DNA of 64,000 nucleotides from Pseudomonas eucalypticola (GTDB lineage Bacteria > Pseudomonadota > Gammaproteobacteria > Pseudomonadales > Pseudomonadaceae), in NCBI RefSeq assembly GCF_013374995.1, contig NZ_CP056030.1, positions 2,822,501 to 2,886,500 on the forward strand, given 5' to 3'. The translations under genes were made by a program, and so were the position numbers. The notes beneath the pieces are model-generated. The model had not been told where the DNA came from. It saw nothing but the letters and a program-made list of their open reading frames with translations, and did no database searches. Below are positions 46,336 through 54,804 of this stretch, piece after piece. Within the stretch, counting starts at the first letter, position 1. Each line of letters begins with the position of its first letter.

Positions 46336-46589
46336 TTGCGGCGATTACCCTCCGGATAGCCAGAGTCGATTGATGGCGTGGCGCCTATCTGCTAGCCCGG
46401 ACGTATGATAGCCGCACGCCTAAAGACGTAGGGCCGTCGATACCCGGCACGTCCACTGTTCACCCATCCACCCGCACCCCGGAAAGTTGTCCCCGAAAAT
46501 CGTGAGTATCTCTGTGGATAAAACGTTAAACCTCCCTGAAACCGGGGCCAAAGTCGATGTGATGAAATAATGACCAAAGGTTGCTGCCG

Positions 46590-46643
46590 CCGGGTGCCCG
46601 GCCCCTCTGGTAAACTCTACCAATTGACCAGAGGGCCCCGTCC
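46590..46643 (+). promoter_or_regulatory. Structured selD leader masking the ribosome-binding site
   Basis: CCCTCTGGT (46603-46611) is perfectly complementary to ACCAGAGGG (46627-46635), a 9-bp stem with a 15-base loop. The 3' arm contains the GAGGG Shine-Dalgarno of selD, whose ATG is at 46644. A competing mini-stem GGTA/TACC lies within the loop side, and CCGGG-TG-CCCGG sits just upstream. The fold could switch translation of selD on and off. Confidence 0.55.
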
Positions 46644-47678
46644 ATGAGTGAACCGATTCGCCTTACCCAGTACAGCCACGGCGCTGGCTGTGGCTGCAAG
46701 ATTTCCCCCAAGGTGCTGGAGGTGATCCTGGCGGGCAGTGGCGCCCAGAACCTGGACCCGAACCTGTGGGTAGGCAATGCTTCGCGCGACGATGCGGCGG
46801 TGTACGGCATCGATGGCGAGCGCGGGGTGGTGTCGACCACCGACTTCTTCATGCCGATCGTCGACGACCCGTTCGACTTCGGCCGTATCGCCGCAACCAA
46901 CGCCATCAGTGATATCTACGCCATGGGCGGCGATCCGATCATGGCGATCGCCATTCTCGGCTGGCCGGTCAACGTGCTGCCGGCGGAAGTGGCGCGCGAG
47001 GTGATTCGTGGCGGCCGCGCGGTCTGCGACGAGGCAGGTATCACCTTGGCTGGCGGCCACTCCATCGATGCGCCCGAGCCGATTTTCGGCCTGGCGGTCA
47101 CGGGGCTGGTGGAGAAGCGCTTCATGAAGCGCAACGACACCGCCACCCTGGGCAGCGAACTCTACCTGACCAAGCCCCTGGGCATTGGCGTGCTGACCAC
47201 GGCGGAAAAGAAGGGTGTGCTGCGCACCGGTGATATCGGTGTCGCCCGCGACCAGATGTGCACCCTGAACAAGCCCGGCAGCCGCTTCGCGCGCCTGGCA
47301 GGCGTTACGGCCATGACCGACGTCACGGGCTTCGGCCTGCTCGGCCACCTGGTGGAAATGGCCGATGGCAGTGGGCTCACCGCACGCCTGGACGCCGCCG
47401 CGGTGCCGCTGCTGCCCAACATCGAGTACTACCTGGACAAGGGCTGCGTACCGGGCGGCACCCTGCGCAATTTCGACAGCTATGGCGAACGTATCGGCCG
47501 GCTGAGCGCGCTGCACAAGTTGTTGTTGTGCGACCCGCAGACCAGCGGTGGCCTGTTGATCGCGGTCGAACCCCAGGCGCGTGCCGAGTTCCTGGCGATG
47601 GCCCGCGAGCAAGGCCTGGACCTGGCGCCCATCGGAACGCTGGTGGCGCGCCAGGCCCACGCGGTCGAGGTTGCCTGA
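46644..47678 (+). CDS. selD: Selenide, water dikinase SelD
   Basis: A 344-residue enzyme that makes selenophosphate from selenide and ATP. The active-site GCGCK (residues 15-19; Cys16 and Lys19) is present with Cys rather than selenocysteine. The PurM-like nucleotide-binding segments [31 protein letters not shown] and [18 protein letters not shown] follow. It is joined to mnmH by a TGATG overlap, so selenophosphate is likely made for tRNA modification; no selA or selB is in the window. Confidence 0.95.
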   Translation: MSEPIRLTQYSHGAGCGCKISPKVLEVILAGSGAQNLDPNLWVGNASRDDAAVYGIDGERGVVSTTDFFMPIVDDPFDFGRIAATNAISDIYAMGGDPIMAIAILGWPVNVLPAEVAREVIRGGRAVCDEAGITLAGGHSIDAPEPIFGLAVTGLVEKRFMKRNDTATLGSELYLTKPLGIGVLTTAEKKGVLRTGDIGVARDQMCTLNKPGSRFARLAGVTAMTDVTGFGLLGHLVEMADGSGLTARLDAAAVPLLPNIEYYLDKGCVPGGTLRNFDSYGERIGRLSALHKLLLCDPQTSGGLLIAVEPQARAEFLAMAREQGLDLAPIGTLVARQAHAVEVA

Positions 47679-48769
47679 TGCGTGACAACTGCACGGATTA
47701 CCGCGGGCTGTTCCTGGCCGACACACCGCTGATGGATGTGCGCGCGCCGGTGGAGTTCGAGAAGGGCGCCTTCGCCCGCAGCCTCAACCTGCCGCTGATG
47801 AACGACAGCGAGCGCGAGCAGGTCGGCACCTGCTACAAGCGCCACGGCCAGCAGGCCGCCATCGAACTGGGCCATCGCCTGGTGCAGGGCGAGCTCAAGG
47901 AGGCCCGCATCGAAGCCTGGGCGACGTTCGCTCGCCAGAACCCCGACGGCTACCTGTATTGCTTTCGCGGTGGCCTGCGCTCGCAGATCACCCAACAGTG
48001 GTTGAAAAGCGAGGCGGGCATCGACTACCCCCGGGTGGTGGGGGGCTACAAGGCCCTGCGCCATTGCCTGATGGACACAACCGAGCAGGCCGTGCAGGCC
48101 TGTGATTTCGTGCTGGTGGGTGGCTTGACCGGTTCGGGCAAGACCGAGGTGCTGGCGTGCCTGGGTAACGCCCTTGACCTGGAAGGCCACGCCAACCACC
48201 GCGGCTCCAGCTTTGGCAAGCACGCCACGCCGCAGCCGGGGCAGATCGATTTCGAGAACCGGTTGGCCGTGGATATCCTCAAGAAGCGCGACCGGGGCAT
48301 CGACTCTTTTGTGCTGGAAGACGAAGGCCGCGCCATCGGCAGCCGCGCGGTTCCGCTGTCACTGTACCAGCGCATGCAGGAGGCGCCGCTGGTGTGGCTG
48401 ATGGACGGCGTCGAAGAGCGTGTCGAGCGCATTCTCAAGGACTACGTGGTGGACCTGTGCGCGGAATTTCTCGCGGTGCATGGCGTTGAGCAGGGTTTCG
48501 ACCGGTTTGCCGAGCGTCTGTGCCAGAGCCTGGCGAGCCTGGTCAAACGGCTCGGGGGTGAGCGCTACCAGCGCCTGGCCAAGGCCCTGGACAGTGCCCT
48601 GGACGAGCAGGCGCGCGGCGGCGGAGTGGAAGGGCATCGGGCGTGGATCAGCGGGTTGCTGACCGAGTATTACGATCCGATGTACGCCTACCAGCGCGAG
48701 GCAAAAGGTGCACGAATCGAATTCGCCGGCGGCCGCGACGAAGTACTGGCGTACCTGCGCGACCGCTGA
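47678..48769 (+). CDS. mnmH: tRNA 2-selenouridine synthase MnmH (SelU)
   Basis: A 363-residue enzyme that replaces the 2-thio group of wobble uridine (mnm5s2U) by selenium, using selenophosphate from SelD. The N-terminal rhodanese domain has Cys95 in [12 protein letters not shown], the residue essential in the E. coli enzyme. The C-terminal part has the P-loop GLTGSGKT (149-156), which binds the geranyl donor or nucleotide. Length and motif spacing match the family. Confidence 0.93.
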   Translation: MRDNCTDYRGLFLADTPLMDVRAPVEFEKGAFARSLNLPLMNDSEREQVGTCYKRHGQQAAIELGHRLVQGELKEARIEAWATFARQNPDGYLYCFRGGLRSQITQQWLKSEAGIDYPRVVGGYKALRHCLMDTTEQAVQACDFVLVGGLTGSGKTEVLACLGNALDLEGHANHRGSSFGKHATPQPGQIDFENRLAVDILKKRDRGIDSFVLEDEGRAIGSRAVPLSLYQRMQEAPLVWLMDGVEERVERILKDYVVDLCAEFLAVHGVEQGFDRFAERLCQSLASLVKRLGGERYQRLAKALDSALDEQARGGGVEGHRAWISGLLTEYYDPMYAYQREAKGARIEFAGGRDEVLAYLRDR

Positions 48770-48794
48770 CGTTGCCGCTCCCCGTGGCAGAAGG

Positions 48795-49850
48795 TTATAG
48801 CACCAGCGCGCCAATCAGCCCGGTGATCACGCCCACCGCCATGGTCAACACCGCCACCGTCACCAATACCCGGGTGTCGAACGACTTGCGCAGCATCAGC
48901 AGCGACGGCAGGCTGATGCTCGGCAATGTCATCAGCAGTGCAACCGCTGGGGCGGTGCCCAGGCCCAGGGTCATGAGGGTCTGCACGATGGGGATCTCCG
49001 CTGCCGTGGGGATCACGAACAGGGTGCCCACCACCGCCAGCGGTACCAGCCACAGCAGGCTGTTGCCCATGGCGCCGTCCACGTGGGGGAACAGCCACAC
49101 CCGTGCGGCGCCCAGCACCAGCACCGCCAGCACGTAGACAGGGATGGTGGTCCAGAACAGGTGCCACAGCGACCGCATCCAGCGCCCGAACCAAGGGCCC
49201 TGTTCTGGCTCGCTGGCCTGTTCGACCGCTGCCACCGCCGCTTCGGGCAGCACCTCGGGGCGGGAAATGCGCTGCGCATACAGCGATACACCGACCACCA
49301 GGATGACCCCCGCGATCAGCCGCACCGCCGTGAAGCCCCAGCCCAGCACGAAGCCCATGAACACCAGGGTGGCCGGGTTGAGCACAGGGTTGGCCATCCA
49401 GAAGGCCAGCGCCGCGCCTACCGAGACCTGCTGGCGGCGCAGGCCGGCGACCACCGGGGCCGCGCAGCAACTGCACATCATGCCCGGCAGCGCGAACAGC
49501 CCGCCGCGCACGGTAGAACCCATGCCGGCCTGGCCAAAGGCACGCAGCAGCCAGTCACGGGGTATCAACACTTGCACCAGCGAACCGAGAATCACCCCCA
49601 GCACGGCGGCTTTCCAGATCGCCAGGAAATACACCTGGGCATAGGCCAGCGCGGCGGCCAGTGGCTCCTGGGCATGGTCGTCGATGATGGAGCCACCGAT
49701 GCTGTGGTTGCTGGCCGCCACGAACGACTTCAGGTAATAGGGCGACCACTTCACGTAGTAAAGGCCGATCACGGCCACCAGCACGAAGGCCAGGGGTTTA
49801 AGCCAGAACAGCCGGGAACGCTGTTGGGCGGGGGAAGTGAGGGTAGTCAT
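48795..49850 (-). CDS. Permease of the ArsP/YraQ (DUF318) family
   Basis: A 351-residue membrane protein with about eight transmembrane helices and the family signature LPGMMCSCCAAPVVAGLRRQ, containing three closely spaced cysteines, then NPVLNPATLVFMGF. The second half repeats the fold (FVIPTAAEIPIVQTLM). ArsP members export methylarsenite and others are uncharacterised; no ars genes are adjacent, so substrate is unknown. The start at 49850 is taken because the upstream extension is Pro/Arg-rich. Confidence 0.82.
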   Translation of the reverse strand: MTTLTSPAQQRSRLFWLKPLAFVLVAVIGLYYVKWSPYYLKSFVAASNHSIGGSIIDDHAQEPLAAALAYAQVYFLAIWKAAVLGVILGSLVQVLIPRDWLLRAFGQAGMGSTVRGGLFALPGMMCSCCAAPVVAGLRRQQVSVGAALAFWMANPVLNPATLVFMGFVLGWGFTAVRLIAGVILVVGVSLYAQRISRPEVLPEAAVAAVEQASEPEQGPWFGRWMRSLWHLFWTTIPVYVLAVLVLGAARVWLFPHVDGAMGNSLLWLVPLAVVGTLFVIPTAAEIPIVQTLMTLGLGTAPAVALLMTLPSISLPSLLMLRKSFDTRVLVTVAVLTMAVGVITGLIGALVL

Positions 49851-50084
49851 CGGTGGGTTCCGGACAGGACGAGATAAGTAGGGAGCCATTTTAGCTCAGG
49901 TTGCCTGCCAGCAGCGCGTAGCGTGTGCGTGCCCAGCAAACCCCGCGACGATGGTGAGCGCACTCAAGGTTTGTCCGCTACAGTGTTCACACTAATAAGG
50001 ATAAAGCCCCGTTACGCCCGTGCACACGGGGGGAAACGGCGGCCTGAGGCAGGAAGCGTTCTGGCTCGCTCGGTGGGTTCGATC

Positions 50085-50705
50085 ATGCGCTTTTCTCGTT
50101 TCGTCGCAGCCTGGGCATTCGTGTGTTGCGGTGGCCTGGCCCTGGCCGCCGATCCCTCTGCCAATCCGCAGCACACTATCGAAAAGGCCGAGGTGCTGGA
50201 ACACAAGGTCGCGGACAAGGATAGCGCCCAGGCGCCGCCCAAGGCCGCGATCATCAGCAAGCCCGAGGCCCAGGCAGTGGACCCTGTCGGTGAAAAACCG
50301 GTGGATGACGCCCTGACCTGCCTGGCCCGTACGCTGTATTGGGAAGCCAAGGGCGGGACCCCAGAAGACATGGCGGCAGTGGCCAATGTGGTGCTCAACC
50401 GGCTGGGCCATGACGGTTTTCCAGGCACCGTGTGCGAAGTGGTGAAGCAGGGCGCCGACAAGAAAGTCTGCCAGTTTTCCTGGTGGTGCGACGGTCGCTC
50501 CGATGATGTGCAGGAGCCCGAGCGCTACAGCGTCGCCAAGGAGGTTGCACGCAAGGCGTTGAACCAGGAACTGCCCGACCGTACCCGCGGGGCCATGTAC
50601 TTCCATGATCGCCAGGTCAAGCCAGAGTGGGCGGGGCAGTACCTGAAGACGGCCGAGTCGGGCAAATTCCTCTTCTACAAACCTCGCGAAGGCAAGGCCA
50701 AGTAG
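50085..50705 (+). CDS. SleB-type cell wall hydrolase (Hydrolase_2 family)
   Basis: A 206-residue exported protein. A signal peptide (MRFSRFVAAWAFVCCGGLALA, cleavage about residue 21-22) precedes a charged linker and the catalytic domain (about 77-200). That domain contains CLARTLYWEAKGGTPEDMAAVANVVLNR, where the Glu of YWEAKG is the lytic residue, and later QFSWWCDGRSD. The family cleaves peptidoglycan; in non-spore-formers it is thought to act in wall remodelling. The start could be further upstream, but ATG 50085 gives a proper signal peptide. Confidence 0.82.
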   Translation: MRFSRFVAAWAFVCCGGLALAADPSANPQHTIEKAEVLEHKVADKDSAQAPPKAAIISKPEAQAVDPVGEKPVDDALTCLARTLYWEAKGGTPEDMAAVANVVLNRLGHDGFPGTVCEVVKQGADKKVCQFSWWCDGRSDDVQEPERYSVAKEVARKALNQELPDRTRGAMYFHDRQVKPEWAGQYLKTAESGKFLFYKPREGKAK

Positions 50706-50733
50706 CCATGCAGAACAGACGTCAGCGGCAGGC

Positions 50734-50750
50734 GACCGGGCGAAGCTCGG
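50734..50750. repeat. Solitary copy of the REP arm found in the 57.6-kb array
   Basis: GACCGGGCGAAGCTCGG is identical over 17 bases to the right arm of each 119-bp repeat at 57.6-58.1 kb. It lies between the convergent SleB-type gene and the alpha/beta hydrolase. This shows that the array is built from a dispersed genomic element. Confidence 0.65.
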
Positions 50751-50774
50751 CCAGGCCACGCCGCCATCTGCTCG

Positions 50775-51575
50775 TCACTCGGCGTTCAGGCACCGGGTCA
50801 CCACCCGTGCCAGCAACACCGGGTCGGTGAGGTAAGCCGCATGGCCCTGGCGCGGCAGGGTATAGAGCGTCAGGCCGCGCAGGCGGTCCACCAGCGCCGC
50901 GGCGCAGGTCAGGCAGGGGTCATGCTCGCTGATCTCACCTACCAGCAGAAACGGCCGGGCCTTGAGCCGGCGCGCTTCGGCGACCGATGGCTTGATGGTA
51001 TCCAGCGCGGCAGCTTCGTTCACGAAGGCCGGGACGGTGCTGACCATCGCTGGCCATAGCGGGATGTGTTTCATCTGCTCGACCTGGGCCGCAGGCATGC
51101 GCACCACGTGCCGGAGGGCGTGCACCGTGGCCGCCTCCATCTCGCCTTGGGCCACCAGGGCTTGCAACTGCGGGTAGTGTTCGCCCGTGGCGGGGCGTGG
51201 CAAGGAGTTGATGGGTTCGTACAGCACCAGGGTGCCGTCGAAGCCATCCCGCAAGGCCTGCATCAAGGCACAGCCGCCACCGAAGCTGTGGCCCAGCACC
51301 GCGGTGCCGGCGCCTGCCAGCGTGACCATCGCCGCCAGGTCATCCAGCTCGGCATCCAGGCTGTAGGGGGCGTCGCCATAAGGGCTGCTGCCGCGGCCGC
51401 GGCGGTCGTACAGGTACACGGTATGGCTGGCCGCCAGTTGCCGGGCGAACGTGGCCCAGTCGCTGGCCAGGGTGAACGCGCCATGGCAGACCACCAGCGC
51501 CGGGCCTTGGCCCCAGCGCTGGTAGCCAATGGACGTCCCGTCGCGGGAGATGACAGATCCTTCGATGCACTTCAT
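50775..51575 (-). CDS. Alpha/beta hydrolase
   Basis: A 266-residue alpha/beta-fold hydrolase with oxyanion HGAF (residues about 32-35), nucleophile Ser in GHSFGGG (about residue 97), an acid candidate in the LLVGEISEHDP region and His in RQGHAAYLTDP near the C-terminus. DRRGRGSSPYGD is typical of esterase/lactonase-like members. Substrate is unknown. It shares orientation with the haloalkane dehalogenase-like gene 66 bp upstream, so the two may form an operon. Confidence 0.82.
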   Translation of the reverse strand: MKCIEGSVISRDGTSIGYQRWGQGPALVVCHGAFTLASDWATFARQLAASHTVYLYDRRGRGSSPYGDAPYSLDAELDDLAAMVTLAGAGTAVLGHSFGGGCALMQALRDGFDGTLVLYEPINSLPRPATGEHYPQLQALVAQGEMEAATVHALRHVVRMPAAQVEQMKHIPLWPAMVSTVPAFVNEAAALDTIKPSVAEARRLKARPFLLVGEISEHDPCLTCAAALVDRLRGLTLYTLPRQGHAAYLTDPVLLARVVTRCLNAE

Positions 51576-51641
51576 GGTTGCAGCGGGTCCTCGGGGAGAA
51601 ATTCGAGGCGCCAACCTAGCACACCCCGAGGCCCATGCAAG

Positions 51642-52517
51642 CTAGACGATGGAGTGCCCCAGTACGTCGATGATGCGTTGGGCGATGTGCTCCACATGGG
51701 TCTCCAGGGCAAAGTGCCCGGTATCCAGCAGCTCCACGTGGGCATTGGGGTTGTCCCGGCGGTAGGCCTCGGCACCGGGCGGAATGAAGAACGGGTCGCC
51801 CTTGCCCCAGATCACCAGGGTCGGCACCTGGGTGTCGCGGAAGAACTGCTGGAACGCCGGGTAAAGCGTGAGGTTGTTGCGGTAGTCATAGAACAGGTCC
51901 AGCTGGATCTGCTTGTTGCCAGGGCGTTCCATCAGCAGCGCATCCAGGTAATAGCCTTCGGGGGCGATCTGCTCGGGGTCGCTGACGCCCTCCACGTATT
52001 GCCAGCGGGTGGCTTCCAGGTTCAGCACGTTGTCGTGCACGGCCTGGCGGTGTTGCGCCGTAGGCTCGGCCCAGTAATCCCGAATGGGCGCCCAGGCATC
52101 GCCCAGGCCTTCCAGGTAGGCGTTGCCGTTCTGCGACACCAGCGCGGTGACCCGTTCCGGGTGGGCCAGGGCCAGGCGCAGACCGGTAGGGGCGCCATAG
52201 TCGAACACATACAGCGCGTAGCGTTGCAGGCCCAGGGCTTCGACGAAAGCCTCCAGGGTCTTGGCCAGGTTGTCGAAGCTGTAGACGTAGTCGCGTTCGG
52301 CTGGCACCTGGGTGAAACCAAAGCCGGGCAGGTCCGGGGCAATCACCCGGTAGTGAGGAGCCAGCAGGGGGATCAGCGTGCGGAACTGGTGGGATGAACT
52401 GGGATAGCCATGCAGCAGCAACAGCACCGGTGCATCGGGCTGGCCTGCTTCGCGGTAGAAAACGTTGACGCCATCGGCGTCGACACGGTGGAAGTGGACG
52501 CGGGGAACAGTGCTCAT
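51642..52517 (-). CDS. Haloalkane dehalogenase/epoxide hydrolase-like alpha/beta hydrolase
   Basis: A 291-residue alpha/beta hydrolase with aspartate as nucleophile in VFDYGAPTGLRLA, the oxyanion HGYPSSSHQFR and the catalytic His in DTGHFALETH. Asp nucleophile plus HGYPSSS is typical of the dehalogenase/epoxide hydrolase branch common in pseudomonads, with substrate unknown. AGGAG precedes ATG 52517. It is divergent from a CGNR-domain regulator across a promoter with a striking array of inverted repeats, suggesting direct control. Confidence 0.85.
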   Translation of the reverse strand: MSTVPRVHFHRVDADGVNVFYREAGQPDAPVLLLLHGYPSSSHQFRTLIPLLAPHYRVIAPDLPGFGFTQVPAERDYVYSFDNLAKTLEAFVEALGLQRYALYVFDYGAPTGLRLALAHPERVTALVSQNGNAYLEGLGDAWAPIRDYWAEPTAQHRQAVHDNVLNLEATRWQYVEGVSDPEQIAPEGYYLDALLMERPGNKQIQLDLFYDYRNNLTLYPAFQQFFRDTQVPTLVIWGKGDPFFIPPGAEAYRRDNPNAHVELLDTGHFALETHVEHIAQRIIDVLGHSIV

Positions 52518-52529
52518 GTGGGGGGCTCC

Positions 52530-52614
52530 TGTAACTGGGTAAGTTGTTATTGCCGGTTACAGCTCTATTTGCTCAGGCCTGGTGTAACTAGTCAAATTAT
52601 TTTTATAGGTTACA
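52530..52614. promoter_or_regulatory. Four-element TGTAAC/GTTACA operator array
   Basis: Two copies of TGTAAC-N20-GTTACA occupy this divergent promoter: 52530-52535 with 52556-52561, and 52583-52588 with 52609-52614. Consecutive half-sites are 26, 27 and 26 bp apart. The arms extend imperfectly (CTGTAACTGG against CCGGTTACAG). The array is very likely an operator for the CGNR-domain protein encoded immediately to the right. Confidence 0.75.
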
Positions 52615-52645
52615 ATGTGCGGACACCTGTCAGGAGAGGCTGTTG

Positions 52646-53218
52646 ATGAGCGCTGAAACCCCCGCCCCCTTGGTGCTGGCCGACCACCCGGTGCTGGACC
52701 TGCTCAACACCCGCATGATGGTTGAAGGGCATCGCCAGGATCTGCTGACCGACGGCGTTCAGGCGGTGGAGTGGTTGCACAGGGTTGGCCTGCCGCTGGA
52801 GGACGTGGGCGGCGAGGCGGATCGTCAGCGCTTGCTCGAGCAGCTGCGCACGTTGCGTGACGTGATCGAACCGCTGGTGCTGGCGCGCGGGCAGGGCATC
52901 GTGGCTGACCCGCAGGGCTTGAACGGCTTTCTACGCAACGCGGTGGTCCAACTGATGTGGACCCAGGAGCAGGGGGTGGTGCTGGACCGCAGCCATGACC
53001 CCGACCCGGTGACACGGTGCATCAGCCAATTGGCGTTGGAGGCGGCCACATTGCTGGCCGAGGGCGATTTCACGCTGGTGCGCCAATGCGAAAGCCACGA
53101 CTGTACGCTGATGTTCTACGACCGCACCAAGTCGCACAAACGCCGCTGGTGCAGCATGGCCGTGTGCGGCAACCGCCACAAGGTGACGGAGTTTCGCAAG
53201 CGGCGCCAGGGACTGTAG
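52646..53218 (+). CDS. CGNR zinc-finger domain regulator (ABATE family)
   Basis: A 190-residue protein with an N-terminal ABATE domain (LADHPVLDLLNTRMM near the start) and a C-terminal CGNR zinc finger. The Zn ligands are in RQCESHDCTLMFYD and RRWCSMAVCGNRHKV, a C-x4-C...C-x4-C arrangement ending in the name-giving CGNR. Such proteins are thought to be DNA-binding regulators. AGGAG lies about nine bases before ATG 52646. It is divergent from the dehalogenase-like gene. Confidence 0.87.
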   Translation: MSAETPAPLVLADHPVLDLLNTRMMVEGHRQDLLTDGVQAVEWLHRVGLPLEDVGGEADRQRLLEQLRTLRDVIEPLVLARGQGIVADPQGLNGFLRNAVVQLMWTQEQGVVLDRSHDPDPVTRCISQLALEAATLLAEGDFTLVRQCESHDCTLMFYDRTKSHKRRWCSMAVCGNRHKVTEFRKRRQGL

Positions 53219-53259
53219 GGGGAGGCCCCGACAGCCGCTCGCTGGCAAGGGCGGTGCGC

Positions 53260-54423
53260 TTACCCCTCGCTCAATTCCGCCCGTGAACCCATGCGCCAGG
53301 CACTGCCCACTGCCGTGCACACGAACACCCCTGCGGCCACTGACAACGCCAACGGCAAGCCGACGTTCGAGGCTTGCATCAACCCGCCGCTGACCACCGG
53401 CCCCAGTACGCTGCCCAGGCCGAACAGCATGCCGGCGCCGGCATTGGCGGTCACCAGGTCATGGCCGCGGAAGCGTTGGCCGATCAGGACGATGGCCAGG
53501 GTATAGGTGCCGCCCGCCGCTGCACCCAGCAAGAACAATACGGGCCACAACACCGGGTTGCCACCCATCAACCACGCCAGGCTGGCGCCGATGGCCAACA
53601 CGCACACGCCACAGGCCAGGTGCAGGGCGGTGCGTGGCACGCGGTCGGCCAGCCAGCCCAGGGGCAGTTGCAGGCACATGTCGCCCAGCAGGATGACGCT
53701 GACCATCAGCGCGGCTTCGGCGGGGCCGAAGCCGTTGTCGGCGGCATAGACCGGAAACAGCGCCAGGATCACGCTGTCGAAGAACGAGAAGAACAACACG
53801 CCCATGCACAGGGTGGGCGCCAGCCGCACGAAGCCCAACAGGGAAAAACGGCGGGGGGCGTGGTGTTCCTCCTCGCGGCCGCGGCCATTGGGCAGGCCGA
53901 ACAGGCTCAGGCATGCGAGCCCCAGGGCGACACTCGCGCAGCTGACCACGTAGGGGCCAGTGGTGCCCAGCAGGGAAATCAGCAGCGGCCCGAGCATCTG
54001 GCTGCCGGTGTAGGCAGTGGTGTAAACGGCGATGGACTGGCCGCGGCGCTGGTCGCTGCACAGTTCGTTGATCCAGGCTTCACTGAGGATGATCACCACG
54101 CCCATGCCCAGCCCCATGGCCAGACGCAGCCCGGCCAGGGCGTACAGCGAGTCACGCAATGGTTCAAGCAAGGCGACGCTGGCCAGGCACAGCGCCAGGC
54201 AGGCCTGGAACAACTGGCGGCGGTTGAAACGTCGGGTCAGCGCGGCGCACAGGCTGGCGGCGAGCATCATGCCGACGGCGGGCAAGGCCGAGAGGATACC
54301 GATCTGCGCGGCACTGGCGCCGGTGTCGAGCAAGCGCAGGGCGGTGAGGGGGGCGGTGGCGCCCAGGCATATGCCGGCCACGGCGGCGACAAACAGCAGA
54401 ACAGGCAGGGTCAGGCGATTCAT
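53260..54423 (-). CDS. MFS transporter (YcaD-like)
   Basis: A 387-residue MFS permease with 12 predicted helices. LSEAWINELCSDQRRGQSIAVYTTAY between helices 4 and 5 and PLGWLADRVPRTALHLA between helices 8 and 9 are typical of the YcaD subgroup. Substrate is unknown. The start at 54423 begins MNRLTLPVLLFVAAVAGICLG; the long upstream extension is Arg/Pro-rich and unlikely to be translated. Confidence 0.85.
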   Translation of the reverse strand: MNRLTLPVLLFVAAVAGICLGATAPLTALRLLDTGASAAQIGILSALPAVGMMLAASLCAALTRRFNRRQLFQACLALCLASVALLEPLRDSLYALAGLRLAMGLGMGVVIILSEAWINELCSDQRRGQSIAVYTTAYTGSQMLGPLLISLLGTTGPYVVSCASVALGLACLSLFGLPNGRGREEEHHAPRRFSLLGFVRLAPTLCMGVLFFSFFDSVILALFPVYAADNGFGPAEAALMVSVILLGDMCLQLPLGWLADRVPRTALHLACGVCVLAIGASLAWLMGGNPVLWPVLFLLGAAAGGTYTLAIVLIGQRFRGHDLVTANAGAGMLFGLGSVLGPVVSGGLMQASNVGLPLALSVAAGVFVCTAVGSAWRMGSRAELSEG

Positions 54424-54804
54424 GTGAGATCCACGCGGGCAAATCAACGGCGCGCGCAAGATCACTGCGTGCGTCACGGGGCCAACCGAGGCTGGCCGGA
54501 AGATCAGGCGTGGGAAGCGGGCGGCGAGAAAGTGAACGCGAACAGCACGCTGCGGCGACGGCTGAGGCCAGCGTCGGTCATGCAGGGGGGCATTGCCTGG
54601 AAGGGGTGGTGGGCACGAGGCATGTGCAAAGTGATCCGCAATACAGGCGCGCACTGTAGGCCACCGGGGCAGTGGTGGTCAATACTGCTAGCAAACGATA
54701 CGCTAACGGGCGCCATGCTCTCCCGGTGGCACAGGTGGTCTTCAGAATTGGCTTGCCTCGGACCCTGGCGGCTAGCCGCTTATTTTTTCAAGGTGCAAGG
54801 TTTC
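54424..54804. other. Intergenic region between divergent MFS and Rieske genes
   Basis: A 381-bp divergent promoter region. No gene with a ribosome-binding site was found. The part near the Rieske gene is comparatively A/T-rich (around 54661-54720, and TATTTTTTCAAGG before the start), suggesting its promoter. No palindrome stood out. Confidence 0.4.

Noticed and set aside
46590..46643. tRNA-like fold before selD
   Set aside because: There is only one strong stem plus small alternatives, with no T-loop or anticodon arm; it is better described as a leader hairpin.
41003..46643. Insertion sequence flanking the paoABC block
   Set aside because: No transposase fragment or terminal inverted repeats were seen at either edge, only broken xdhC and araC.
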